A stretch of 64,000 bases of DNA from Epiperipatus broadwayi (taxonomy: Eukaryota > Onychophora > Udeonychophora > Euonychophora > Peripatidae): assembly GCA_028023455.1 (NCBI GenBank), contig JAQFVV010006505.1:746001-810000 (forward strand), written 5' to 3'. A program made the translations under genes and the position numbers. How positions within the stretch are numbered: the first letter of the stretch is position 1; the number at the start of each line of letters is the position of its first letter. Of the stretch, positions 33,131 through 45,690 are shown one piece after another. The notes below the pieces were generated by a model, which had not been told where the DNA came from, made no database searches, and was given only the letters and a program-made list of their open reading frames with translations.

Positions 33131-33899
33131 TGATCAACTGCAAAGATAAATTAAATAAATGAACTAAAATGGCAAAAATCAACCTTATTTTCTTTAAGCT
33201 CTTAGGTGTTATACCTCTAGTCCAAAAAGTGACATTTTTAAACTATCAATTGCTACAGCAACTAGATTCAGAAACATCAGAATATAAAAAAGAATTCAAA
33301 CTGAATAAGAGAAAAATCTGCTCAGCACATCACATGATAAATTTACAAATACTCATTAAACCGATCAGCTAAATATTTTTCATTATTCTGTAACTCAATT
33401 AAACTTTCATTATATTTAATACATTTAATACGATAGGGAGATTTTTAATCAAAGAATTTATTGTTCTCCATTTCAAAAACATTTTTATCCTAAAAATCTT
33501 GATAATATCTAAACTCAACTTCTAATATCAGCTAATTTCAACATTAAGTTTTTTAAAACATCTGATAGCCATAAGTTTTAATACTTTCTCTGATTAATTT
33601 TACATACCAGGCATCTGTCCCCAAAGAGTCTTCTTCTATTCTTACTTGTCAATTTTAAATGAAACTTTGCTTTAGCAATTAAATCTAAACAAATAGTTTG
33701 GAACCCAAAATGACATTTACATTATCTATCATAAACTCTCCAATTGAAAGTAATAAATAATTCAATTTAAAAAAGATAATTTCTCAACATATGACAACAT
33801 TAATATTATCCATACAATTCAATATTTTTAATTCAGTAGCAAAAGATCTGTAAGAAATAATAGAAAGAGAGAATCAGAAATAAACGGGCTAATCTAACA

Positions 33900-34335
33900 A
33901 AAATGTCTAAAGAGGAGATATAGGAGTAATACGCGTAGGTGAAAAAAGCGTTGACTAAACCAAGCTATAAAGTAAATAAATAATCTATAGTAGACTACAA
34001 GCATATTTAACAAATCAATATTAGTCACCCATTAAAAATTCTGAACCAATCTAATAACAAAATCAATCAGTAACAAATCAAAACTTTACTTTACATATCT
34101 ATATATAGCCAAATAGAAAGCACACAGAGTTCAAAGTTAATAAAATACATTCTGCAGTATTAAATGTTGGAATATTGAAAAAAAGTCTAAACTTTTTATA
34201 AAAAATAAACCACCAGTCGTAAATCATACGAGGAGAAAGTATACTCGTATAGCCTCAAAATATAAATTTGTTCTTGTAAAAAATCCAATCTCGTTAAAAT
34301 AATTATATCAAAAAATAAAAAAATTATCTAAATAA
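33900..34335 (-). pseudogene. LINE APE-type endonuclease remnant
   Basis: Reverse strand: FDIIILTRLDFLQEQIYIL and YEYTFSPRMIYDWWFIFYKK, matching the FDII.LTETWL...I..L.GY...FS.R....GG pattern of APE endonucleases, with the ET and GG residues lost. Confidence 0.6.
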
Positions 34336-34479
34336 ACACATTCATAAATACCTATGCTACTATGTTTAAATGAAATAATTTAAGTAGCAATTTTTTCCTA
34401 GAAATAAATCAGAATTTATCAAATAAAAAACAGAAAAACCTTTCTTCTAATTAAAAACGAGAATTATAATCTTTTCTCA

Positions 34480-35246
34480 CATACTCATTATAAAAAGAAA
34501 ACACAGAACTAACTTTTTTGCCAACCATAAAAGCTCTATTGAAGAGTAGATTAATATAAATACGTTTGTTATTATTACCCCACAAATTTGAGATACTGTT
34601 AAAAAGTTTTTTATTTATTAAAAACTGTATGCGATTTCGTGATTTAAAAAGACAAAAACCTGGAGCCCGATTATTTTTTGAAAAAATTTTCCAAATCTAC
34701 AGACTCGTAACACAGTTGCCCACGTTAGTTAAAATTAACGGCAAATTTTCATTTTCTTGACAAGAAACCCTGTATTTCAATTTCATGATCCAGATTAAAT
34801 CGTTCCATAGAATGTAATTTATCTTTCAATAACAAAATCTCATTCTCATTTGAAGTACAAGAATTAGAAAGACGAATTATTTCTTGATTATTCCGATCAC
34901 ATTTTCACCAAAAAATAACTTCTGTCCGCAAATTAGCAACTGCTTGAGATAACTCTGAAATTGTGTTGTGAATCAGCAATAATTTTAATTTATCCAAAAT
35001 TTCCTCCAAAATTAAATCAGGTGAATTTTTAGCAGTCATAGATGAATCCAAAACATCACTAGCCTTAGAAAAACTAACTCTACAAGAGCACACCTCCATT
35101 TTGTTCTTTTTTATAGACATTCTTCGGTAAGTAGTATCACTCAACGATGCACATGCAAAGTGCATACCGGACGTACAACCAAAGCAGGATACGAAATTAC
35201 CATTTTTTGGTAAAAGTTCTTTACAAATAAAACATGAATCCATCAT
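34480..35246 (-). pseudogene. LINE ORF1 with PHD-type zinc finger, coiled coil and RNA-binding-like part
   Basis: Starts at ATG 35246: Cys/His pattern CFIC...CFGC...MHFAC...CSC with DTTYRRM, as in PHD-type ORF1 proteins of CR1/Jockey-like LINEs. A single stop follows near 34905. Then comes a heptad-rich segment (ENEILLLKDKLHSMERF, EIEIQGF) and a third part containing IYINLLFNRAFMVGKK, resembling the RNA-binding domain of ORF1p. The known role is nucleic-acid chaperone and RNP protein. Broken by at least one stop. Confidence 0.7.
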
Positions 35247-35304
35247 TAAAAATTTAAAAAATCAAGAGAACAAGTAAACACGTCTTTACACTAGAAAACC
35301 GGAA

Positions 35305-35322
35305 GTAGTAGTAGTAGTAGTA

Positions 35323-35403
<81 letters not shown>
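35305..35403. repeat. (TAG)n/(AAT)n microsatellite
   Basis: TAG units grade into about 26 AAT units just upstream of the LINE 5' end; tyrosine- or isoleucine-rich frames across it are artefacts. Confidence 0.9.
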
Positions 35404-35405
<2 letters not shown>

Positions 35406-35940
35406 CAAATGGTTTGCTATTAATGAATTTATAAGGCACCAGAAATAGTAAAGGTATGCTATGATCCATGTATTTTGAGCACCAAAATCTGTCACTCTAC
35501 TAATACACCAAAACATTGTGGACTTACTTTTAATGATAGTCAATCCATATGTTATGCAAGCATTTGATAACAATGGATTATTCCTGTTCACAAAGCCATT
35601 ACTGTCATTTTAAAAAAAGGGTCACAGTTTTCTATTCCCTGCCAAATAGGTTTTAAATCACCACACAAAATGTGATCTTTAATAATATTGATACAAACAC
35701 ATTACACAGTATAGAATAAAAGTTGTTTTACTTTAAATAATCTGAATCCAATTTTAGAACATAGAGGCTAATATGTCATTGTGGAAATAAATTAGTATAA
35801 TCTGATTTCACTTCTATATCTAGCTGTTCCACAAATACATTATACAAAGTTAAACATCGGTATTATTCCCACACTACTTCTATTCTCCTTTCACTTGATA
35901 ACATGCTCTTCTAAGCAATTTGTATTCATTTACCAGTTTT
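35404..35940. other. AT-rich DNA, nothing recognised
   Basis: No supported feature. Confidence 0.4.
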
Positions 35941-35944
35941 TATT

Positions 35945-36225
35945 CATGTAAGTAGAGGGGTTTGAACCCAAGATTTTTTAGTCTATTCATATTTCACTCC
36001 ATCTCGAGCAACCAATACACATTACCACATACATGTAAAAAAATACATAATCCCGAATATGTGGGCCAGACCATAATCTCCCACATATATATACAGTCAG
36101 TGCTTGATTTATATTAAGATAACAATTTCTTGAACTTTAATGGACTGGCTTCAATCTTCACACACTTCCAACTATTCATCCAGCCATTTCATTGAAAAAC
36201 AGAAGATGGGATGCTCAGTCTTTAT
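35945..36225 (-). repeat. HH-B repeat, strongly diverged
   Basis: Reverse strand keeps the order of HH-B landmarks (CCATCTTCTGTTTTTC, TCCATTAAAGTTC, TCTTAATATAAATC), while the ribozyme region around 36045-36090 is degraded. Confidence 0.5.
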
Positions 36226-37880
36226 TGGATTTGATATTAGAATCGCAACTTTGTAGACATTATGTCAATCTAATCTCTCATATTATCGGACCATTACATA
36301 TCCATATATATTAATAACAGATAGATGGGCTGAACTTATACCAGTGTTTAATCTTTCTTCCTTTGAAAATCAAGTTTTAGTACAAGTAGCTACATCAATC
36401 TTAAATCTTAGGTCCAAGTTATAAGCGATGTCCTACATTAACATCTCGCCGATTCCATAAGAAAAATATTGGTATATTTCATATTCTTATATTTAAAAAA
36501 AACACTGAAGTATATATATTTTTGTACCACTAATTTAGGCGCTTAAATTTTATAATTTGTAATTATCAAATACCATTGAAATCAATTTTGTGGTATATAT
36601 ACATTTTCGTGCTGCCAAATATATATATCCGTTTATGCAAATATGTACAAAAACATGCATATATATATTAAAATCTTTCAAAATTTTAATAAATATCTGC
36701 TAAACATCTATTTTTCCCCATATTAATTAGGTGCCAACCCGTAGTCTAACATAATTTTTGACCATCTGATGTTTGTTTGGAAAGCAATAAGAAAAATAAA
36801 ATAAAAAGCTTCACTTTCTTGTATTTTTGGGTCGTGAATTTGCTAAGAAATTCAAATGATAAGATTAGAAACCATCTGCTAGAAAGTACAGCTTCATTAA
36901 GAATAAATTTCTTTATCTCAATAACTTTCTCTTTAATCAGACATTAAGTCTCCCGAATTAGTAACGAAAACATACAAATTAATTTTATCAAAGGTTTTAA
37001 TATTTTTTTATATATAAATATGTTAATTTACGTTAAAATCACTAAAAAAATTTACATGTAATTTGCATAAGACAAAATATTATTTCTCCTCATCAAAGTT
37101 ATTACGCTTTCTTAATACCAACGGTGGAAACCTCAGGAATGAAAAAAATAAATTCTGCGCTGCTTAATTCTATTTATAGTTAATGAGCAATATTAATTCA
37201 TAAAATCTCTAGAAATGAATCAAATCAGAATTCTAATTTAGACATAAAATCAACAAAAGATTAGAATAAACAAAAAGATTTACATAGAGAATGCAGATGT
37301 TTTTAAATATTCAAAAAAAACCCTCTGAAACAATTTATAAGCTAGAGATTAAAGGTGCAAATATTTTATCGTAAAGTTCAAATAATTCAACTGAGAAGAC
37401 AAATTTTGAGTTAGTCATGATTTCTATTTAGTCTCTTTCAACAGTCACTTGTTTAAAGAATATCTTACGAAGGTGAATCACAAATTTTAAGATTTAGATA
37501 TAAAAATGTTTTTTTATTATACTGGAAATAAAAAGTATAAAAACAATATATATTTATTTATTAGGTGCCATCAAATCTAGATGTCACTTTCTCCTGATCA
37601 TATAAATAGCTTTTTCTAAGAATGGTCTATCATCTATGTGATATCTTAAGCTGTTCACAAACACATTGTTATTGTAATTATGATGTAAGCCTAATTGCTG
37701 ATTATCAAATTCTTTGATCATCATCAACCTTTTAAATTTACACTTTTCTAATAAACTAGATCATACATATGTAGCTTGAATAAATTAAGACAAACATCAT
37801 TTGTGGCTTAAGCAAGAGTTCCAATTAAATATGAATTGTTTAATGTACTTCTATTTTGTGATAATTTAACAAATGTTCTT
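36226..37880. other. AT-rich DNA, nothing recognised
   Basis: No gene, RNA or repeat supported. Confidence 0.4.
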
Positions 37881-37884
37881 TTAT

Positions 37885-38165
37885 TAAAACAGGCAAAACT
37901 CTCCATACAGTGGTGCCACTCAGTGCACGCCAGAGTAATCAATGGATGCCAGAAGGTTTGTGAATAAAATCTGCTTTCCAGTGCCTACTCATTCAATATC
38001 CCCAGACTAGTTTCTAACTTGTGGCCTTCATCAGTGAAGAGCCTTGGATCTGAGAGCACTGCACCTAGATCTTAGGATCTAATGCAACCCTCCAGCAAAC
38101 AGCTTTTAGCTCTACTTAACTACAAAACTATGAGAATAAAATACAAAACTATGAGAATAAACGGT
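37885..38165 (-). repeat. HH-A element
   Basis: Complete reverse unit from AACAGGCAAAACTCTCC to the TAACTACAAAACTATGAGAA block; an 18-bp piece (TACAAAACTATGAGAATA) is repeated at its end. Confidence 0.8.
37991..38049 (-). ncRNA. Type I hammerhead ribozyme candidate (HH-A)
   Basis: Reverse strand: stem I TCTTCA/TGGGGA (6 pairs incl. G-U) with ATCCAA/TTGAAT outside; CTGATGA 38034-38028; stem II GGC/GTT weak; GAAAC 38014-38010; TAGTC, cleavage predicted after the C at 38005. Confidence 0.6.
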
Positions 38166-38355
38166 GATCATGAAATGTCCTTTTTTCAAAATTTTCCTTA
38201 AATAGATGAATGGATTTTTAACTTTACGCTTTATTTATTCATAAGAATGTTTAAGTTCTCTATTCCCTAAAGTATTCAGATGTTATAATACGTGTGATAC
38301 TACAACACAATGTTTGATAAACTTCATTGGAGGTAATGTATTATTGCTAGTCACA
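38166..38355. other. AT-rich spacer
   Basis: Nothing recognised. Confidence 0.4.
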
Positions 38356-38364
38356 ATTTAATTG

Positions 38365-38690
38365 GTGATCGTACTAAACTCTCTATACATTAGTGCCACC
38401 AAATGCAAGCCTTTGTAATCAATGGATGCAGGAAGGTTTGTGCATAAAATCCCTATCTAGGGCCTACTTATTCAACATCCCCAACTAGCATCTATATTGT
38501 GGCTTTCGTCAGTGAGGAGCCTTGGATTTCAGAGCACTACCCCTAGACCTTAGGATATGATGCACCCCTCCAGCATTTATTACAGTCTTGCACTTAGTGA
38601 TGTTACTGTGTTGGAGAGTTTGATACTTTTATTAACAGCATGTGTAAGCATATGAAATAGTGATCATGTGATCTTAAATTAAATTCAAAA
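38365..38690. mobile_element. HH-A element, palindromic and decayed
   Basis: Reverse half 38370-38575 with box CTGACGA but GAAAC lost (GATGC), then a forward tail 38580-38690 (TTGCACTTAGTG, GTTGGAGAGTTTG, GTGATCATGTGAT). Confidence 0.7.
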
Positions 38691-38841
38691 AGGTAACGGT
38701 CTTTTTATACCACTGCAATTTATAAATGTATGTGCTTAGACACTGTCATCAGAAAAGCTATTAATCGCTGAATATTTACTGAATGTTAGCATTTTCGAGA
38801 GCTACATATGCATAATCTTTAATGACTCTTATCATACTGAA

Positions 38842-39890
38842 TATTACATTTAAATATCAGCCTTTCAAGCTAATTGAGCACGTGCCTTTTGAGAGTGTTA
38901 AATAAATGAATACTCTCCTCTTCAATCCAAGATATAGTATTTATGCAGGAATAAAAAGGATTCTCTTATTCCTACGACTCAAATTCTTTTATATGAGCAA
39001 ATCTAAAGTACTGTTGAGGAGAGCGTGAGTAGAATTCTCACTTTAAATTACTATTTACAATGTTTTTTGACTGAATGACGTCGGTGAAATTACTTAGAAT
39101 TTACTAAACGTCATTCTTACTGAAACTTAATTATGATTAAATAAGCAATTATTTTATCTAGCACAGTGTTTACAATTATATTATATTCAAATATCAGCCT
39201 TTCAAGCTAATTGAGCACACGCCTTGTGAGAGTGTTAAATAAATGAATACTCTCCTCTTCAATCCAAGATATAGTATTTATGCTGGAATAAAAAGGATCA
39301 TCTTATTCCTACGACTCAAATTATTTTATATGAGCAAATCTGAAGTACTGTTGAGGAGAGCTTGAGTAGAATTCTCACTTTAAATTACTATTTACGATGT
39401 TTTTTGACTGAATGACGTCGGTGAAATTACTTAGAATTTACTAAACGTCATTCTTACTGAAACTTAATTATGAGTAAATATGCAAGTCCAATTAGCTTGA
39501 AAGGCTGATATTTGAATGTAATATAATTGTAAACATGGCACTAGATAAAATAATTGCTTATTTAGTCATAATTAAGTTTCAGTAAGAATGATGTTTAGTA
39601 AATTCTAAGTAATTTAACTGACGTCATTCAGTCAAAAAACATTGTAAATAGTAATTTAAAGTGAGAATTCTACTCACGCTCTCCTCAACAGTACTTCAGA
39701 TTTGCTCATATAAAAGAATTTGAGTCGTAGGAATAAGAGGATCCTTTTTATTCCTGCATAAATACTATATCTTGGATTGAAGAGGAGATTATTCATTTAT
39801 TTAACACTCTCAAAAGGCACGTGCTCATGATATTTGAATGTAATATAATTGTAAACATGGTGCTAGATAAAATAATTGCTTACATACTGA
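38842..39890. mobile_element. Two direct plus one inverted copy of a ~330-bp unit
   Basis: CCTTTCAAGCTAATTGAGCA at 38861 recurs at 39198 (period 337 bp). A reverse copy fills 39488-39890, itself with its head repeated about 322 bp later (GATATTTGAATGTAATATAA). Units carry a CRE-like TGACGTCR. Copies are nearly identical, so recent. A diverged relative is at 43675-44325. Confidence 0.85.
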
Positions 39891-40008
39891 ATATGAGATA
39901 TAAGATTTGGCAAAAACGGTGGTGGCAAGCAATATTAATGCTGATCAAGTGCTTCTTACCTTTGTTTGGAATCATAAAGCTTACTTTTCAACTAGTTTAA
40001 TTAATACA
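39891..40008. other. AT-rich spacer
   Basis: Nothing recognised. Confidence 0.4.
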
Positions 40009-40175
40009 GTATAATATACCAAATACACCTTAATTTACACTCTACAATGCAGTTTTAACATATGATTTATTTATCTCCTCTTGCCTACAGTTTCAACTGT
40101 CTAACAGTCATCATCAGAGCTACAATATTTAAATATATACAATTAATACCTATGTATACATATATACCAATATAT

Positions 40176-42354
40176 TATAATGGTCGGGGAAGAAGTGATA
40201 TTTACAGTCTTACCATAATCTGCCATACAAGGGCTCCACTAGGCCATTTGAACCTAGAAAATTTATAGAGTAGGCAGATACGTGCTGTTAAAATCACAAC
40301 GACCAGCCCTAGTCACTAGCTCATGAAGTAGCAGAGGTTTAAAAACATTTATTAAATACATTTTTTTAATAAAGAATAACAAAAGCAATCACTGCCAGTA
40401 TTAATAACACACAAAGATTTTATTTACATCTATATAAGTAATAACACACAAACTTTAAAAAAAAAAATTTTATACCACAAGAAGAAATTTATGTTTTATT
40501 CTGTTTTACTATTATTTTTATTTGTTTTAACTTTAATTTTAAATTTTAGAATGTTGAGTATAGATGAGCTACCCAGATGATGCACTTAAAAGATTTTCAA
40601 ACCTTTTGATTCCAGGCTAAAAGTCTGCAGCCACACTAATGCTCCTTTCAGATATATATCAGCAACCAATGCAATGTGAACATGTCAGCATAAAATCATG
40701 CTGACAGGAATGTGCATCTGAACAGCATGATATTATTGGAGAAAACATGAGGTTCAACCAGTATAGGAATGTATTTCTATCTGGCGAAGGAATCATGTAA
40801 TATAAAGAGAAAATGCTAAGTATGGATGGGAGAGTGGTTTTATATTGCCGACTTATCTTCTCAATCCATAGAGCTGGAATGGGTCAATGGTGCAGGAGAT
40901 ACATCTGCGTCCATTTCAACGATATGACTACCTCTTTGGGGTCATGCATTCAGTTGGACTTGTCACCCTAGGTGCTAACACACTTCACATTACATTGATA
41001 TAAATGTCCATATATCTCTCCACCAGCATTGACACAACTATGAAACAAATAGTCTGAAATCAAAACTGTCTTTAAAAGTAACATATTTAAACTAGTCTAG
41101 CAGCCATCTACACTCAACTAATATTTAAATCATTTTATTAATTTAATTCAAAACAAAAAATCTTTAGTTTAAGGTTTCAAAATCATTTTTAAATGACATT
41201 ATATTTAACTTATTTTTTTACTACAAATATTATTTAACCTACTTTTCTTTTAAATTCAATAATGCACAAATAATGATGTGTTTTCTATCTTTAAATTCGT
41301 TCACAATAGCAAACCCATACCCTATTACAAACAGATATTAAGCATGAATAAAAATACAAAAAAAAAAAAAAAATACATTTTTTTTTTAAGAGATTATGTT
41401 TAAGACTTTAAATAAGAGTTTAAAATCGCAAAGTTTATAGAAAGGTAAAGTTCAGGTTTGCTCAGAAAAGAAAGTCTTAAATTCATTTTAAAGACATATA
41501 AAGTTTGAAGATTTTAAACTTAAGAGAGTTTATATTACATTTTATCATTTAGAAATTTATACCTTCCTTCATGACAAAGATCCAATTTACGCAAGGGTCA
41601 TTTCTTGCAGATGATGATGATGTATGAAGCATTTATGCTGGTTTCTGAAGACGGGATCCATGGTTCGATCCTGGGATCCGTGGAGATGAAAGCTGCCTTC
41701 GGCCGGCCAAACCGAGGGAAGCGCAATTAAACAGATTACATTTTTGGTAACAGTGATAATATTTATTTTAACTTTTCAGCAACAATGAAATAAATTCAAA
41801 ATTCTAATTCTCTATCTAATTAATTATTTCTTTTGGATATCTTTTTATAGTCCTCAGGTACCTTATCTCTGGAAAGCAGGATTCATCAAACATATTCCAT
41901 ATCTCTATTTTATTGGTTAATTCAGTTTGTGGCCAAGTAGATTTTGGGTTTATGGCTAAGTAAATTATTCCACTGAGGTCTGTGTCCATATCTTTGGGCA
42001 GGAAAAGCAAGTCTTTTGTTTCTATTTCTAGACTCTTATCTATTTCGTAATCATCTTTTTAATTGTCATTTTGTCCTAAGGATCTGTTTGTAATTTTTAT
42101 ATTTAAAAATTAAAAAAATCTTCTCTATTATTAAAAAGGTTTTTATTTTATACTTTATTTAAAGATTAGAATCTTTGTTTCGATTCTATAATTTTTTTTT
42201 AAAGTTTATTTTAATATTTAAATCAAACATTAATAAATTATTAATTCGTTATTTGTGCATTTTGAACGTGTGTGTTTTTAATTCAGTATTAGATATTTAC
42301 AAAACATTACATATTAGAATTTAAATGTAACACATATATATATATCCCGTTACA
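40176..42354 (-). mobile_element. Solo LTR, relative of the 55.2-kb element
   Basis: Length 2179 bp, flanked by ATAT at 40172-40175 and 42355-42358. The reverse strand starts TGTAACGGG and ends GACCATTATA, against TGTAACGAG and GATCATTACA in the 55-60 kb LTRs. The last ~250 bp align clearly (CTGCCAGTATTAATAACACAC, GTAGGCAGATACGT, CATTTGAACCTAG on the + strand). Formed by LTR-LTR recombination, as usual for solo LTRs. Confidence 0.8.
41636..41735. other. GC-rich patch inside the solo LTR
   Basis: ATGATGATGATG run, then GGATCCATGGTTCGATCCT and GCCTTCGGCCGGCC. No counterpart was found at the matching position of the other LTRs; unexplained. Confidence 0.35.
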
Positions 42355-43454
42355 ATATATACACATACATAAACATATATATATATAACATTTCAAACAT
42401 TCCAACTATTAGCTTAAATATGGATCTTCAATATCTTTAAAATCTAAGACCCTTAATCCCACACTTATATTCAATTAATTTTTTTTATATAAAATTTTAT
42501 ATTTTAACATTTATTTCTTCATATTCTAATCATTTAAATCCCAAAATTGCTTTTTAATCTAATTTATTTCTTCTATTTTAATTATTTATATATTATACAT
42601 ACATTAATCTATAACAATAATATTAACATAATATCCATATAATTTTATTCTTAATCTTTTAATTTTTTCATTCTTTAACTAACCTTACCGTTTATAATCT
42701 TCACCTCTCCTACTTCTTTAACTGAAATAACTTTCAAAAATTTTTAAAAATTTTATTTCATCACCTCTCCACCCTCTATGACCACCTTCCAAAACTATAT
42801 CTTATTCTAATTTTTTAAAATCTATACATACCTATTCATTAATAAAAATATTCCTACGAAATGAATGTTTTCAAACCCAGATCCATATAAACAAATGGCC
42901 TAATCTTTCTAATCAATATAGCTTCCTTTATCTTTTTATCCCTCCCATTTTTATTATGATTTATCATTTTAATACTTCATTTTTCAAATTTATGCCTTGT
43001 CTCCTATCATATCTATGCTGGATCAATCTTGTGTAAATTGAATTTTTTCTTTCACTCACGTAACTATTCCTAATATTTTTCTCCTGACAAGATTTACACT
43101 CTATTATATATATTTGTATATGTATGTGTGTATATATGTTGGTATGTATGTATAGATAGGTATTAATTGTATATATTTAAATATTGTAGCTCTGATGATG
43201 ACTGCTGGACAGTTGAAACTGTAGGCAAGAGGAGATAAATAAATCATATGTTAAAACTGTATTGTAGAAGGTGTATTTGGTGTATTATATTATATATAGC
43301 AATACAAATAAGGAGAAGTGGAAGGAAATTTTAATACTTAATTAGTACACATTTTAGTGTTCACATTTCAATATTTTTTTGATTATTTAACAAAGAAATA
43401 TTTCAAATAACTAAAACTTATAATTTAGTTTATTAAAACTTTGCATGTTGGATT

Positions 43455-43672
43455 GCTATAGTAAATCAATATAGCGCTAAAAATGCAATAGCCACAAAGC
43501 TAAAGATGTGTAGTATTTTATTAAATCATATGTTGAGCACTTTCAAGAGACACGGCTCTCATAGAGCCATGTTGCTTGAGAGCACTCAGTGTAAGATTTA
43601 ATAAAATACAACATATTTTTAATTTTGCAGTTATTGAGTTTTTAGTGCTATATTGATTTACTAAAACTTATC
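43455..43672. mobile_element. Foldback MITE ~215 bp
   Basis: Ends TAGTAAATCAATATAGC and its near complement GCTATATTGATTTACTA. Arms pair to the centre near 43560 (GGCTCTCATAGAGCC), with ATTTTATTAAAT blocks in both. Confidence 0.8.
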
Positions 43673-43674
43673 AT

Positions 43675-44325
43675 AATAAACTAAAGATCAGCTTTTCAAG
43701 CTAATTTACATGCGCTTTTTATGAATATTAATACTAATAAATGAATACTTTCACTTCCAACACAAGATAAAGTCTTTGCGAAAGAATAGAATGAATCCAC
43801 CTATTCTTTCAACCTAAATGCTTAAATATGGGCAAATCTTAAGCACTGGAAATGAAAGCATGAAAATAAACCAATCACTTTAAATTACTTTTTACTATGT
43901 CTGAATGAATGATGCCCACAAAATTTTCTAGAATTTATGAAATGTCATTCTTAAATGAAACTAAACATATGTAAATGAGGCATTTATTTTATATAGCACT
44001 ATGTTTATAAATTGTAATAAACTAAAGATCCAAATGCCATGGGTGTCATTCATTCAGACATAGTAAAAAGTAATTTAAAGTGATTGGTTTATCTTCACAC
44101 TTTCATTTACAGTGCTTAAGATTTGCCCGTATTTAAGCATTTGGGTTGAAAGAATAGGTGGATTTATTCTATTCTTTCACAAAAACTTTATCTTGTGTTG
44201 GAAGTGAAAGTATTCATTTATTAGTATTAATATTCATAAAAAGCACATGTGCATTAGCTTGAAAAGCTGATCTTTAGTTTATTACAATTTATAAACATAG
44301 CACTATATAAAATAAATGCCTCATT
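43675..44325. mobile_element. ~650-bp palindrome
   Basis: Arms 43684-44005 and 44020-44325 are inverted copies (CAGCTTTTCAAGCTAATT, CACCTATTCTTTCAACC, TGGGCAAATCTTAAGCACTG). Diverged relative of the 38842-39890 unit. Confidence 0.85.
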
Positions 44326-45405
44326 TAAAACTTATCATGTAAAATGTGAAACATCTTGCGAATCCTCCTTAATGACAATGCCATATAGATTTGGTCATTG
44401 TAGACAAGGCTGGCATCTCATTGATAGACTTATGGCCACTAATGATAAAAATTACTGTTAGATTCAAAATTAAAAAAATAATTGTAGTTATATCCAATCA
44501 CAAATCATGATAGTTAATGTCATGGACAATTTATTCATCCAATAATAGAAGTTATTTCTTTTTGTCTTAATACAACTTCTGGATATAACATTGATGTTAC
44601 CAAGTTCCTTTTCCTCCACTTCCATGTTGAATTTACATTTCTTAGATTCTAGAAAAATGATCATTTGTTATTCAAAAGTCATTGTCAACATTTACTTGAT
44701 ATGACAACCAGACTTTTCACACTTAAATCAATATTACCATAAGACATTATTAAGAAATCTAATTATGTTGCTTTTGTAACAAGTATTTTATCCTCAAATG
44801 ATTTCTATTTAATTTCAAAATATTCACTGAGCATTTATAATCCTTTGTAACCTATCATTTTAATTAAGTCATCATTAGAACATAGAAGATATCTTCATTA
44901 AATGATCTGAAAAAGTGGATTATTGTTGAGATGACCTATCTCTTTTATTAATACCATAATTAGGCTTTCTTATATGCTAAATTCATAAAAACATGCACAA
45001 ATTATTTAATTACCTGAATGTATATTACCAAAATATAATAAATTAATAATAATATTAATATTGCTTCATATACAAAGGAAATATTGAAACATTAAATATA
45101 ACTTTAAGGTATTTGTGGTGGTAACAAAGTGCTCATTGAAAAGTTATAAAGCTTATATTTTAAGTTTTCAATATTTTATTATGTTGGATTATTTTCTCAT
45201 CTATTATTAACTGTTAAATGTTTTTTTAATTATTTTTTCTTATACATTAAATTGTTATTAATAACATCTACACTTGTACATAACAATGTTTCAAGTATTA
45301 TTTTTCTAATCTCCACATCAGGTGTTGCATGATACCAGAAAATTCTAGATTTGTGAATACTTAATTTAAAATTAATTGGTTAGAGTTTCCTTTTAAATTT
45401 AATTT
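44326..45405. other. AT-rich DNA, nothing recognised
   Basis: No supported feature. Confidence 0.4.
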
Positions 45406-45409
45406 ATGA

Positions 45410-45690
45410 ATCTAAAGATCACTGGCTACTTGGTTAGAGTGTCACCTTAAATTCTGTCTTAACAAATTTGAAAGTCACTGTTTCAATTCCCATGCTGATG
45501 AGGCCATCAAAACTGAAAGAAGAGAGAATAATGATATCACTTGAAATGTTGTGTTATGTACTAATCTGTGAACCTATAGAAACCATCGAATGTATTTAAA
45601 AAGTTTGAATAAAGTTTCAATTTTTGTAAAAGATGTTAAATATTTAATACTGGACAATGGAAGCAGTCCAACTGACAATTACAAGTAAAA
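45410..45690 (+). mobile_element. Penelope-like element 3' terminal fragment
   Basis: tRNA-like A box (GGCTACTTGGTTAGAGTG), B-box-like GTTTCAATTCC, a decayed hammerhead-like region (CTGAAAGAAG...ACTTGAAATG), then the shared terminus GAATGTATTTAAAAAGTTTG and GCAGTCCAACT. No protein part. Confidence 0.65.

Larger units (their letters stand above)
31685..35260 (-). mobile_element. Decayed LINE (CR1/Jockey-like), ORF1-EN-RT order kept
   Basis: On the reverse strand the expected order is recognisable: ORF1 (35246 to ~34480), endonuclease (~34330-33900), RT start (~33130-33000) and RT C-terminus (32433-31882), ending in an ATT-type tail. About 3.6 kb overall, short for the family, with many stops. 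The central RT (catalytic region) was not seen, so an internal deletion is likely. Non-functional. Confidence 0.8.
40009..43286. mobile_element. Foldback element (FB2) split by a solo LTR
   Basis: Long inverted arms at about 40009-40171 (continuing 42359-42390) and 43095-43286 share CAGTTTTAACATATGATT, TTATCTCCTCTTGCC and the block GAAACTGT...CATCATCAGAGC. The hammerhead-like core (CTGATGA, ACTG/CAGT stem, GAAACTGTA) is intact on the right arm near 43193-43223. Without the LTR the element is about 1.1 kb. The ~700-bp interior (42390-43090) has no recognisable coding. Confidence 0.8.

Noticed and set aside
35254-35591. Tyr/Ile-repeat open frames
   Set aside because: Same reason: they read through the AAT array.
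40009-43286. Autonomous DNA transposon
   Set aside because: Long inverted repeats but no transposase reading frame in the ~700-bp interior; most of the length is a nested LTR.
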